This document shows, in pieces, positions 15,961 through 23,961 of a DNA stretch of 34,743 nucleotides. Every line of letters begins with the position of its first letter. Positions within the stretch are counted from its first letter, which is position 1. The position numbers and the translations under genes are program-made. The DNA lies in the NCBI GenBank assembly GCA_001657315.1, contig LYSV01000063.1, positions 1-34,743 of the forward strand. The letters run 5' to 3'. The notes below the pieces were generated by a model. That model ran no database searches. It worked only from the letters and a program-made list of their open reading frames with translations, and was not told the origin of the DNA. This DNA is from Flammeovirgaceae bacterium BBD 1991-12. GTDB lineage: Bacteria > Bacteroidota > Bacteroidia > Cytophagales > Cyclobacteriaceae.

Positions 15961-16800
15961 ATGAAGGCAGTATTTGAAAAAGTATACAGTGAAAATGGAG
16001 GGGCTTTCACGGCATTCATTTACGAAGATGATACCTTCAACGCTCCGTGGCACTATCACCCTGAGTATGAGCTGACACTGATCCTGAAAGGGACCGGCAT
16101 GCGATATGTAGGCAATCATGTTAGCGCCTTTTCGCCGGGCGACATGGTGTTGCTGGGTACCGGGCTCCCGCATTGCTGGCGAACAAGTGCTTCGCGCAAG
16201 GGAGCAAAGTCTGTGGTCATTCAATGGAGGGAGGAAGCTTTGCCTGGCATACCGGAATTCGATGCCATCAAGCGCCTGTTAAAACTTTCCCAACGTGGGG
16301 TCAGGTTTTCGGAAGATCTGGAAGAAATGTTTTTAAGGACAGTCGCTGCTGAAGAGCCCTTTTTAAGATTTACTCATTTCCTCAATCTGCTTCATAAACT
16401 GACCAGATCCGGCAGTTATGAGGTACTCGCAGGGGCCAGCTACCAGATCGATATCTCAAAAAAGACGAGCAACCGTCTGGATCTGATCCATGAATACCTG
16501 AGCGCACACTTTCATGAGCGAATTACGCTGAGGCAAATGGCCGGACTCCTGAATATGACCAATGAGTCATTCTCACGCTTTTTCAGCAGAAGAATGCAAA
16601 AGCCATTTTTTTCATTTCTGAACGAATACCGCATCAACAGGGCGGGCAGGCTACTGATAGAATCTGACAAACAGGTGGCGGAAATAGGATACTCCTGTGG
16701 CTATGAGAGCCTGCCTTTCTTTTTCAAGCAATTCAAAAAATACAAAAGACTTTCTCCCCTTGATTTCAGAAAAAGGTACAGGACACAAACCGGTCATTAG
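15961..16800 (+). CDS. AraC-family transcriptional regulator with N-terminal cupin (regulator of dioxygenase/GH2 operon)
   Basis: This 279-residue protein is a paralogue of the regulator at 352-1212. The N-terminal cupin has PWHYHPEYELT, GMRYVGN, FSPGDMVLL and LPHCW in the same order. The C-terminal DNA-binding domain has ITLRQMAGLLNMTNESFSRFF and EIGYSCGYESLPFFFKQFKK. It starts with ATG, unlike the paralogue. The gene diverges from the dioxygenase operon, and the shared spacer carries the operator-like element and a consensus promoter, so this operon is its likely target. Shared sensor and DNA motifs suggest cross-talk with the corrinoid operon regulator. The effector is unknown. Confidence 0.9.
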   Translation: MKAVFEKVYSENGGAFTAFIYEDDTFNAPWHYHPEYELTLILKGTGMRYVGNHVSAFSPGDMVLLGTGLPHCWRTSASRKGAKSVVIQWREEALPGIPEFDAIKRLLKLSQRGVRFSEDLEEMFLRTVAAEEPFLRFTHFLNLLHKLTRSGSYEVLAGASYQIDISKKTSNRLDLIHEYLSAHFHERITLRQMAGLLNMTNESFSRFFSRRMQKPFFSFLNEYRINRAGRLLIESDKQVAEIGYSCGYESLPFFFKQFKKYKRLSPLDFRKRYRTQTGH

Positions 16801-16835
16801 GTTAACAATACCTGTATGTGTATCCATCCCTATCC

Positions 16836-16859
16836 ATGGTCTGTGTCTCCACAGACCAT
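16836..16859. terminator. Bidirectional terminator hairpin
   Basis: ATGGTCTGTG and CACAGACCAT form a perfect 10-bp stem with a 4-nt loop between the convergent AraC and beta-lactamase-family genes. A short TTTA follows on the plus strand. The position and stem strength support termination on both strands. Confidence 0.65.
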
Positions 16860-16908
16860 TTAACCACCTCAATAGGTTGGACAGAAAAACCAGACCGTAA
16901 GAAGGTAC

Positions 16909-18378
16909 CTACTTCTTCACATAGCTCTCCGTTCTACCTCTTTGTTTGAAGCTCAGCTCATTTTGATCAAAGGAAATACTGAAGTTAAGCTGATCATTTC
17001 TGTACTCCCCATCTTCTGTTTGAAAAAGGGCAATGGGGTCCTGACGATCATAAGCCAAAAACAAAGTATCATGGGATGTACTTACCGTGAATTCCCTGCC
17101 ATCTGAGTGAAGGTAAGTTCCCTTGTGGCGTTCGATCTCTTCGTTATTCATTTCTGCGTATTCCACAGAGGCGGGTATGAAATCCGGCCACTTGTACTCT
17201 ATGGCTATAGCTCTCATGATCTCATCCAGTAAAGAGTATCCCGCGTTGGAGTTTACCATGACCACGGCCCCCATACCCAGATCTTTATAGGCAGTTACCT
17301 GTGTAACAAAGCCTTCATCCCATCCACCATGTCCAAATCGCAGTGAGTCTCCCTTGCTGTTCAGGAAAAATCCAATACCGATCTGACCGGCAACCTTTTG
17401 GGGTGTCAGCATTTCTTCGACGGTCTCCTTACTGAACAAGGACGATCCTCCCTGTAACGCTTTCTGTACCTCGATCAGCAGGGTAGCCAACTCCGTTGGA
17501 TTGCTCCATAGTCCCGCGGCCGCCATTTCAGGATAGATGTGAAACCTGCCGGGGATGGGTTGATTTTTATAAGGATATGCTGTGGAAGCCATGTTTTCCA
17601 GCGAGTCAGGGAGGGGCTGCTGGTAGGTGCTGGAGGGTAATCCAAGCGGAGTAAAAAGCTCTTCACGGACAATAGCGGGAAAAGGTTTTCCAAGCGCTTC
17701 TGAAACCGCCAGTTGGGCTACTGTAGTGCCCCCACCGGAATAACGAAAGGTAGTTCCCGGCAGTATATTCACTTTTACAGCCCCGGTATTGGCAGGTGGA
17801 TCCCCACTAAGGATCTGTGGTACAGTGGGGATGGGCTCTGACTTGAGATAACCTGGGAAACCATGGACCGTCAGGCCGGCAGTATGGCTCAGCAGCTGAC
17901 GCAGGCTGATCTTCGGCTGCCAGTCTCCGTTTTTTGGCACCTTCCACGACTCCAGGTATTCATTGACATCCTTATCCAGATCAAGGATCCCCTTTTCCTT
18001 CAGCCGCATGACTGTCATGGCAAAAACGGGTTTGCTCACGGAACCGGCCTCGAAAAGAGTATGGATATCCATGGGAGCATCACTTGCCAGATCCCGCTTT
18101 CCAAACCCTCTCGCCCATTCTATTTTTCCCTCATTGATCACGGCTATGCTTACTCCTGGGGTGTGATAATGCTCCAACTGATCCATGAGTGATCTGCTGT
18201 CATAAAGCTTATTCACAGCGGTTTCCATCTGAAGGTTGTTGATGATCCGGTCTATTTTTTCCTCGATTTCGGATGAATACTGAGGGTTGTCTGCCTCGCC
18301 GGCATCTACCTTCGCAGGCCGGGTATCACAACTTATAATGACAAGTAATGCAAGAAGAGAGATGATAAATGATTTCAT
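16909..18378 (-). CDS. Serine beta-lactamase-family (class C fold) lipoprotein hydrolase
   Basis: With the start at 18378 the protein has 489 residues and begins with a lipoprotein signal (MKSFIISLLALLVIISC). A longer frame beginning 32 codons upstream puts the signal inside the protein and is not preferred. The catalytic SxxK is at Ser113-V-S-Lys116 (EAGSVSKPV). The second motif is of the YSG type (RYSGGGTTV), and HGGWDEG matches the third H-x-G motif. A C-terminal lipocalin-like region follows (about 400-489). This family includes D-aminopeptidases, esterases and lactonases; resistance to antibiotics is not implied. It is anchored in an envelope membrane. Role in the nearby sugar cluster is unclear. 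Confidence 0.85.
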   Translation of the reverse strand: MKSFIISLLALLVIISCDTRPAKVDAGEADNPQYSSEIEEKIDRIINNLQMETAVNKLYDSRSLMDQLEHYHTPGVSIAVINEGKIEWARGFGKRDLASDAPMDIHTLFEAGSVSKPVFAMTVMRLKEKGILDLDKDVNEYLESWKVPKNGDWQPKISLRQLLSHTAGLTVHGFPGYLKSEPIPTVPQILSGDPPANTGAVKVNILPGTTFRYSGGGTTVAQLAVSEALGKPFPAIVREELFTPLGLPSSTYQQPLPDSLENMASTAYPYKNQPIPGRFHIYPEMAAAGLWSNPTELATLLIEVQKALQGGSSLFSKETVEEMLTPQKVAGQIGIGFFLNSKGDSLRFGHGGWDEGFVTQVTAYKDLGMGAVVMVNSNAGYSLLDEIMRAIAIEYKWPDFIPASVEYAEMNNEEIERHKGTYLHSDGREFTVSTSHDTLFLAYDRQDPIALFQTEDGEYRNDQLNFSISFDQNELSFKQRGRTESYVKK

Positions 18379-18486
18379 GGTCGTTGGTTTTGATTTACAG
18401 GATAAGTGAATATATGCCCTTTTCAATGGATTATGAAAGTAACGATTTTCAGTGATCGTACAATATCCCTGCAATATAGAAAAAGA

Positions 18487-18942
18487 CTAGTCAAGTCTCT
18501 CTTTCAGCTCCACGATCAATGCCTCCTGTGCCGCGTTGATCTTTTCCCGTGCAGTGGATAAGTCAAACCATTCCCCCCGGTCCACTTCAGGAAAGGACTG
18601 ATACCGGCCGGATCGTGGCGGCCATTCAAGTTCAAAGGTATTACTGATAATGGCAGAAGGATCCAGATCTCCTTCCAACGCCCAGGCATACACCTCTTTG
18701 CCTGCCTTTTGCCTTACAGGCTGCAGTGCAAGGAACTCACCCTCTAAAAAAATGCCGGTTTCTTCCCTGAACTCACGCTTTGCGGCGAGCAAAGGATCCT
18801 CATCCGTAAATTCTCCCTTGGGAATGGACCACGCCCCCAGATCCTTTTTGGCAAAGAACGGACCACCAGGATGTACGAGAAATACCTGCAGCGCTGCATT
18901 TGAAAATCGATAAAGTAATATTCCTGCGCTTTTTTTCGCCAT
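18487..18942 (-). CDS. Nudix hydrolase, COG4119-type
   Basis: This 151-residue protein should cleave a nucleoside diphosphate linked to another group. The Nudix core is at residues 43-64 (GEFTDEDP...REFREETGI). The stretch between its Gly and first Glu is one residue shorter than the standard Gx5E pattern, as in predicted NTP pyrophosphohydrolases of COG4119. The C-terminal block EWPPRSGRYQSFPEVDRGEWF is also typical of that group. There is no signal peptide. It lies 108 nt upstream of the beta-lactamase-family gene on the same strand, and hairpins separate it from the oxidoreductase gene, so it may have its own promoter. Confidence 0.87.
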   Translation of the reverse strand: MAKKSAGILLYRFSNAALQVFLVHPGGPFFAKKDLGAWSIPKGEFTDEDPLLAAKREFREETGIFLEGEFLALQPVRQKAGKEVYAWALEGDLDPSAIISNTFELEWPPRSGRYQSFPEVDRGEWFDLSTAREKINAAQEALIVELKERLD

Positions 18943-18966
18943 GATCTACTCTGACGTATTTATCGG

Positions 18967-19014
18967 GAGCGTTGCAAACGCTCTTCTCGTTTTATCCTTG
19001 TTAAAAACAAGGAT
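18967..19014. terminator. Pair of perfect hairpins between the oxidoreductase and Nudix genes
   Basis: GAGCGTT-GCA-AACGCTC (18967-18983) and ATCCTTGTT-AAA-AACAAGGAT (18994-19014) are perfect stems of 7 and 9 bp in tandem. On the minus strand the second follows the oxidoreductase stop by 11 nt and is followed by AAAACG rather than a U-run. They could end that transcript or be a REP-like dispersed element. Confidence 0.55.
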
Positions 19015-19025
19015 GAGATTGAATT

Positions 19026-20222
19026 TTATGGCATGACGTGCTCCTGCTTGAACTCTCCGGTGGCTTTATCCTTCAGAATGGTCTTGACGCTTCCATCGGG
19101 GAGTTTTTCCTCTTTTACAAGGTAGTACTGGTCATTGTAATCATGCAGTTCCATGATCGGGTCCACCTGATCTTTCCCTCTCCAGTCCTCAAGTTCTACA
19201 GGTTCCCATTTTTTTGTTTTTGCGGACCGGTAGCAGGCATCCATAATGGCATTGACTACATAGCCGTCGTAGAAAGACTCCATGGGCGGGCTTTTTTGTT
19301 CAAAGTTGTCGATCATATCACCGAACATATGGAGATAGCCCAGTTCGATATTCTCATCCCCCACGGGAAATATCCACCCTGATTCAGTTTCTGCCTTCTC
19401 CGAAACGTACCCTCCTCTTCCCGGGGCTGAAAACATATCAAAACCCGTACGAAGAAAGTTGTTGATCCAGATGGTACCGTCAGTGCCGGCTACCTCATCA
19501 CGAAGGTCCAGCCCACCGCGGAATGACCAGCTTACCTCAAATTGGGCAATGGCTCCGGTTGCATATTTTATCAGCCCAATGGCATTGTCTTCGGCAGCAA
19601 TGGGTTTTACAAGGGTATCAGCCCAGCACATGGCCTCTACCGGCCGCACATCCTTACCTATATAGTTCCGGGCGATCTCAATGCAGTGGCAGGCCAAATC
19701 TACTATGGCGCCACCTCCTGCCAACTCAATATTCCAAAACCAGTCACTGTGTGGTCCGGGATGTGTTTCACGACTACGGGCCCAGGTCACTTTGCCTATG
19801 GCCCCGTTACGGACTGACTCCAGTGCTTTCAGTGTTTTGGGAGTATAGGCCAGATCCTCGAGGTAGCCATTGAATATGCCTGCCTGCTCCACTATATCGA
19901 GCATCTCCTTAGCTTCCTGTGCATTGCGACCCAGAGGCTTGGTACATAGCACGCCCTTCCCCGCCTGCACACATAGTTCGATAGCTTCCCTGTGCAAATG
20001 ATTGGGTAGCCCAATGACTACAAGATCCACTTCCGGGCTCTGTACAGCTTTTGCCATATCGGTAGTATATTCCGGCACATTATATTGCTCACAGAATCTT
20101 CGTAGATTTTCTTCGTTACGGCTGTATGCTATTACTGCTTCATCTCTACTGCGGTATTTCTGTAAGGCGTTTGTATAAAAACCAGCGATAAATCCCGAGC
20201 CGAGCATTGCTATTTTTGCCAT
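19026..20222 (-). CDS. Gfo/Idh/MocA-family oxidoreductase
   Basis: This 398-residue NAD(P)-dependent enzyme probably oxidises, reduces or epimerises a sugar or inositol derivative. The N-terminal Rossmann fold has GSGFIAG at residues 8-14. The catalytic-lysine motif reads CTKPLG, where EKP is usual. The C-terminal domain has [21 protein letters not shown], matching the G-G-x3-D-x3-H block of the family, with the His as likely catalytic residue. No twin-arginine or Sec signal is present, so it is cytoplasmic. It appears monocistronic, with repeats upstream and hairpins downstream. Proximity to a galactan-type cluster allows a role in unusual sugar breakdown, but this is not shown by the sequence. 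Confidence 0.87.
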   Translation of the reverse strand: MAKIAMLGSGFIAGFYTNALQKYRSRDEAVIAYSRNEENLRRFCEQYNVPEYTTDMAKAVQSPEVDLVVIGLPNHLHREAIELCVQAGKGVLCTKPLGRNAQEAKEMLDIVEQAGIFNGYLEDLAYTPKTLKALESVRNGAIGKVTWARSRETHPGPHSDWFWNIELAGGGAIVDLACHCIEIARNYIGKDVRPVEAMCWADTLVKPIAAEDNAIGLIKYATGAIAQFEVSWSFRGGLDLRDEVAGTDGTIWINNFLRTGFDMFSAPGRGGYVSEKAETESGWIFPVGDENIELGYLHMFGDMIDNFEQKSPPMESFYDGYVVNAIMDACYRSAKTKKWEPVELEDWRGKDQVDPIMELHDYNDQYYLVKEEKLPDGSVKTILKDKATGEFKQEHVMP

Positions 20223-20336
20223 TGAGAATGGGGTTAGTGAAGAGTTTTTTAAAAGACATGGTCAATACCTAACGTCCTTCTAATTTAATTTATTTTTTGG
20301 CAATACCCATCACCAGAGCCGCAGCACATGACTTTC

Positions 20337-20443
20337 TTTTCACCGCTGAGAATACGCTCAAGACGCGGAGGGAAACATCAAAAAATCATTGCATCATATA
20401 TTCTTAAATCTCACATTACGACTCCGTGTCTCCGCGGTGAAAA
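20337..20443. repeat. Inverted intergenic repeat (CACCGC...GCGGTG type)
   Basis: TTTTCACCGC plus an ACGCGGAG word (20337-20370) faces CTCCGTGTCTCCGCGGTG plus AAAA (20422-20443) across about 50 bp. The words resemble the widespread CTCCGTGTCTCCGCGGTGAA intergenic repeats of many prokaryotes. It lies upstream of the oxidoreductase and just downstream of the peroxidase stop. No gene is seen in 20223-20449. Confidence 0.5.
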
Positions 20444-20449
20444 AACCAT

Positions 20450-21655
20450 TCAATCGCCGGTGAACGTACCCAAATCCGCTGGTTTTGAAAATGCAGGGTC
20501 GTTGAGTAATTCGTAATCAGTGAACGTTTTCAAAAATGCTATCAGGTCCTTTTTCTGTTCTGCATTAAGGTGTACCCCGCCCTGACCCGCCGCTTTCATC
20601 AGCGGATGAATATAGTCTGAATCGATCAATCCTTCGGAATAAAAATCCACCACCTCCTCCAGTGTTTTGAACCTGCCATCGTGCATGTAGGGGGCCGTGA
20701 TCTCACAATTAACCAAAGAAGGGGCCCTGAAGGCGCCCATATCCCATACTTTACCGGTCACCGAGTACCGGTCTCCCATTCCATCAAAAACAGAGTCTTT
20801 TGCGTTGTTGTAAAACTGATGGGTAGTAAGCAGCGTTCCGCCATGGCAATGGAAGCAATCCGCTGTTTCTGAAAAGAACAGATCATACCCTCGTTTCTCG
20901 GCGGGGGACAGTTCTGCTTCTCCCCTTGTCCATTTATGATATTTGGAGCGGTAGGAAATGATCGTTCTGGTGTATTGCGCAATGGCCTTGCTTATTCTTT
21001 CCAGGGTCACTTCCGGCGAGCCCCAGGCCGCCTCAAACATGGGTGGATACAGAGGGATATTGCTGATCGTTTCTACCGTTTTGTCAAGACTGCCATTGAT
21101 CTCATGGGGAGCAACTATGGCCATCCATACAAATGATTCAATACTTTTACCATGAAACTCCGGCAGAGGAGGCACACCATAATCAGTACTGCCCAACTGT
21201 TCGTTACTTTCATGAACCCTTCCGTTCCACAAATAGCCGTTATGGTTGTAGATGAGGTTAACAGTAGGCAGCATAAAGTGAGGTGTAGGTTTCCCATGAG
21301 GATATTGCTCATTTGGGATCCCCACTGGTTGCTCTCCCTTGAACTTAGGATGATCTATCCCTGCCTCAAAACCTTTTTCCTGGATGTGGCATGTGGCACA
21401 GCTCATCAGCGAATCAGGGTGCAGCCTCCCTGAAAGCCTGCCGTCATGAAAAAGGTAGCGTCCCAGTTTAACGCCTTCCTCAGTGAGCGGATTATCTTCC
21501 GGTATGTTAAGGTTACCCGGGAAGCCCTCGATTTCAGGAAGATCGTATGGTGTAGGTACGTGCCTTGGATCGTCATCATTATCAAAACAGGATACCATCA
21601 CCGAAAAAACAAACAGCGTCGCCGCCAAACTTATCCATATACCAGACCTTTTCAT
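20450..21655 (-). CDS. Diheme cytochrome c peroxidase-family lipoprotein (MbnH-like)
   Basis: This 401-residue protein has a lipobox signal (VMVSC, Cys23) and two c-type haem sites, Cys86-x-x-Cys89-His90 (CATCH) and Cys267-x-x-Cys270-His271 (CFHCH). Family members reduce peroxide or oxidise protein partners in the periplasm. Its gene follows an MbnP-like gene by 9 nt. In methanotrophs the MbnH diheme enzyme converts a tryptophan of its partner MbnP to kynurenine, so the same chemistry may apply here. The generic cytochrome c peroxidase role cannot be excluded. No methanobactin precursor or biosynthesis genes are near. Confidence 0.87.
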   Translation of the reverse strand: MKRSGIWISLAATLFVFSVMVSCFDNDDDPRHVPTPYDLPEIEGFPGNLNIPEDNPLTEEGVKLGRYLFHDGRLSGRLHPDSLMSCATCHIQEKGFEAGIDHPKFKGEQPVGIPNEQYPHGKPTPHFMLPTVNLIYNHNGYLWNGRVHESNEQLGSTDYGVPPLPEFHGKSIESFVWMAIVAPHEINGSLDKTVETISNIPLYPPMFEAAWGSPEVTLERISKAIAQYTRTIISYRSKYHKWTRGEAELSPAEKRGYDLFFSETADCFHCHGGTLLTTHQFYNNAKDSVFDGMGDRYSVTGKVWDMGAFRAPSLVNCEITAPYMHDGRFKTLEEVVDFYSEGLIDSDYIHPLMKAAGQGGVHLNAEQKKDLIAFLKTFTDYELLNDPAFSKPADLGTFTGD

Positions 21656-21664
21656 AGCTACCGG

Positions 21665-22525
21665 TTATTGTTCGTTGTCGATGCTTTTGATCGTTCCCAC
21701 GGAAAAGACATTATTGCCGTTCTCTTTGGCGATTTGCTGCGCTGCCTGATTGTTCATAATACCGGCGCCCTGCTCATCAAAGTCATACTCATGAGGGTTG
21801 GTAAACCAGTTTTCCACATTCATTACAATGACGACCTCCTTGGTCTCGCCATCTGCAAAGTCAAAGGAAGAATCAGGAAGCATGGTTTCAAACCAGTTCT
21901 GGACGAATATGGTATTCCCCTGATTGTCTTTTTTCGGAGCCACTCCCAGATGAAAGTTGAATGCTGTCCTGTTCTGCTCCTGGTCACGCCAGAAGCCGTT
22001 CAGTTTCATGTAGTGATACCCGCCATTTTCTCCACCAAGGTGAATGGGCCATTCCATGAGCGATTCCGGGGGATCTGTAAAGTAATTCCGTGTGTTTTTA
22101 GGTCCTTTAATACCAAATGTTATGGCTATACCCGTATAATCACCGGCTGAAATAATGTCTTTCTTTTCCCAGGTTAAAGTCGCCGGGATATTGGTGTCTA
22201 CATAATGAACAAAGTCTCCGGAGGTATCCAACAATCTCGAAGACCCGTTTTCTTTATGGAGTGTGATATCCGAAACAAACCACTGGATCTCTGTTACCTC
22301 AAAAGGATTGCCGGCTGCATTCACATACCGCATGTCATTCAGTGCCAACTGCTGTCCCGATATCCGGTGTTCAAATTTAATCACCAGTTTACCACCGGCC
22401 GGTTCGGGGATATCGTCATCGTCATCGCTGCATGACACAACCAGAAACAACGCCAATGCCAACCCCATAAATGAAAATGTCATAAAAAACCACCTGATTA
22501 ACCATCTTTTCCTGCTGGATCTCAT
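21665..22525 (-). CDS. MbnP-family copper-associated lipoprotein
   Basis: This 286-residue protein has a basic N-terminus, a hydrophobic stretch and a lipobox (LVVSC, Cys32), followed by an Asp run. The mature part starts with the MbnP core (KLVIKFEHRISGQQLALN...YVN) and has the conserved EIQWFVSDITLHK, GGENGGYHYMKLNGFW and FNFHLG blocks. Trp82 lies in the conserved EIQWFVSD block; whether it is the residue modified in the methanotroph protein cannot be judged without an alignment. It is the first gene of a two-gene operon with the diheme enzyme. Copper binding and redox partnership are inferred from the family; the physiological role in Bacteroidota is not established. Confidence 0.82.
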   Translation of the reverse strand: MRSSRKRWLIRWFFMTFSFMGLALALFLVVSCSDDDDDIPEPAGGKLVIKFEHRISGQQLALNDMRYVNAAGNPFEVTEIQWFVSDITLHKENGSSRLLDTSGDFVHYVDTNIPATLTWEKKDIISAGDYTGIAITFGIKGPKNTRNYFTDPPESLMEWPIHLGGENGGYHYMKLNGFWRDQEQNRTAFNFHLGVAPKKDNQGNTIFVQNWFETMLPDSSFDFADGETKEVVIVMNVENWFTNPHEYDFDEQGAGIMNNQAAQQIAKENGNNVFSVGTIKSIDNEQ

Positions 22526-22936
22526 TGCTTATATCAGTTTAAAATTCACATAAGTTTCCCTTGTCAAAATATATTTGTTGTGTGAATTTGTACCGTTCTG
22601 TATGAAAAGGCGATGACCTCCATCATGGGGAGAGATGATTACTTACATGCCCTCCTGGGGAACTTTCGGAGAACTGTGACTTGCATATACTCACAAAAAG
22701 GCTAATTCTATTTAGTCCTTACCTAAAACGTCAAAATAATTTGATACGATACGGTTTTAATCTCTACATGGACCATTGACGAGCGTCAATTTAAAGTGTA
22801 AATTAGGTATCCGGCAGATGAGTTGGTTCACTAAGACATCAAAAAAATGGGCAAACACTAACAGTTGAATCAATTGAGTTGGATAGAACCTCAGTCAGGT
22901 ATTCAGTCGGCGATAAGATCAATTCAGATGATAAAC
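22526..22936. other. Gene-free spacer with two inverted repeats
   Basis: No gene, tRNA or riboswitch is recognisable in these 411 bp. AAATTCACA (22542-22550) and TGTGAATTT (22581-22589) form a 9-bp inverted repeat 17-64 nt upstream of the MbnP-like gene, a likely regulatory position. ATTGACG-AG-CGTCAAT (22775-22790) is a perfect palindrome about 150 nt past the PIN gene stop, of unknown role. Confidence 0.5.
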
Positions 22937-23425
22937 TCATTCTTTTATAGGTCCTTCGCCAACCTGGATCAGGATCTTATTCAAGAGTTTTTTTGAGAAA
23001 TATCTTTTATTCTCTATCCATTTTTCAAAAGAGGGTTTTAAATCATTTATCAGTCCCATCTGTTTTGCACTTAACAACAAACCAATAGAGCCTATACAAT
23101 TTACTTCAAAGGATTCAGCTATGATACGCGCCTTATTGTCATCAATCAAGAGGTAGTCTGCATTTAATTCTTCATAGAGAATGACTGATTCAGACTCGCC
23201 GTAATCCATAATCACTGATAAATGGTTTTTGGATTTGATCCTGACCACTTTGTTTTTAAAACCGGAAAGTAAACTTTTGTCAAATTCAGGGTTTTCATAT
23301 TCCTGAAGCTCCTCCCAAACGGCACTGGCAATATAAAAATCCCCAAATACTTTTTCGATTAGGTCAACATGATTTATAAGCCCAAGGGATATTAGTGCAC
23401 CAGTGTCAGCAATAATGAGTTTCAT
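22937..23425 (-). CDS. PIN-domain protein, DUF3368 family (putative toxin)
   Basis: This 162-residue protein resembles DUF3368, a PIN-like nuclease family often paired with UPF0175 proteins. Acidic residues expected for metal binding are visible: Asp7 (IADTGALISLG), the Glu residues in YGESESV and the Asp pair in LLIDDNKAR. Its start follows the stop of the partner gene directly, with no intervening base. It would be an RNase if active as a toxin; activity in this family is less well documented than for VapC. Confidence 0.8.
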   Translation of the reverse strand: MKLIIADTGALISLGLINHVDLIEKVFGDFYIASAVWEELQEYENPEFDKSLLSGFKNKVVRIKSKNHLSVIMDYGESESVILYEELNADYLLIDDNKARIIAESFEVNCIGSIGLLLSAKQMGLINDLKPSFEKWIENKRYFSKKLLNKILIQVGEGPIKE

Positions 23426-23695
23426 CTACTGCCGATCATGTAGCTTCCTGGCATCAGATATGATTTGATCCTCGTCCAGGCGAGAAACCGGAATTTTACT
23501 TTTCGCCAGAGCCTTCTCGAATTCGTACCGGGTTAATCCAGAAAGTTGAACAGCTTTGCCAAAGGTCAATTTCCCTTCATGAAATAGCATCAGGGCTATT
23601 GACGCCTGAAAATGTGACTTCAATTCCTGTTCAGATTCATTTAGTGCAATTAACAAATCTGATGGTATATCTACCGGTATCGATATAGTTCTCAT
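23426..23695 (-). CDS. UPF0175-family protein (putative antitoxin)
   Basis: This 89-residue protein begins MRTISIPVDIPSDLL. An in-frame GTG nine codons upstream is possible, but the ATG gives the normal family N-terminus. The region FHEGKLTFGKAVQLSGLTRYEFEKAL is the UPF0175 helix-turn-helix-like core. It directly precedes the PIN-domain gene, as in many such pairs, and probably binds DNA and neutralises or regulates its partner. Confidence 0.8.
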   Translation of the reverse strand: MRTISIPVDIPSDLLIALNESEQELKSHFQASIALMLFHEGKLTFGKAVQLSGLTRYEFEKALAKSKIPVSRLDEDQIISDARKLHDRQ

Positions 23696-23740
23696 ACTTC
23701 GATTTTCACCAAATATACACACTTTTGATCGATGTCAATT

Positions 23741-23941
23741 TTACATCCCCTTCTCAACTTTCATCACCCGAAAATTTTCATAGCCCAGTTGTGTCAGCAG
23801 CATCCATGTTTCATGAGCCACAACAGGATCGTGCGCCAAAATGACTTTAACGGCTTCCGAAACAAACAACTCCTTGAATTCTTTATCCAATATACTGGAG
23901 ACCGGTACATTCAGGGCTCCCTTCATAGGTGCAATGGCCAC
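23741..23941 (-). pseudogene. Truncated rhodanese-like domain remnant
   Basis: The 66 codons read like the second half of a rhodanese domain: an ALNVPVSSILDKEF block (compare GALNIP), then VILAHDPVVAHETWMLLTQLGYENFRV. At the place of the catalytic Cys the sequence has VILAHDP, so it could not be a normal sulfurtransferase. The only start is GTG, placed directly after GGAGGAA; the first half of the domain is absent and an in-frame stop lies 13 codons upstream. A remnant is more likely than a working gene, though a small inactive protein is possible. Confidence 0.5.
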
Positions 23942-23961
23942 TTCCTCCGGTTTACTAAGGT

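Noticed and set aside
16909-18474. Longer start for the beta-lactamase-family gene at 18474
   Set aside because: It would place a clear lipoprotein signal 32 residues inside the protein; the ATG at 18378 is preferred.
22526-22936. tRNA or small RNA gene in the 411-bp spacer
   Set aside because: No cloverleaf, T-loop word (GTTCGANNC) or strong hairpin with a T-run was found.
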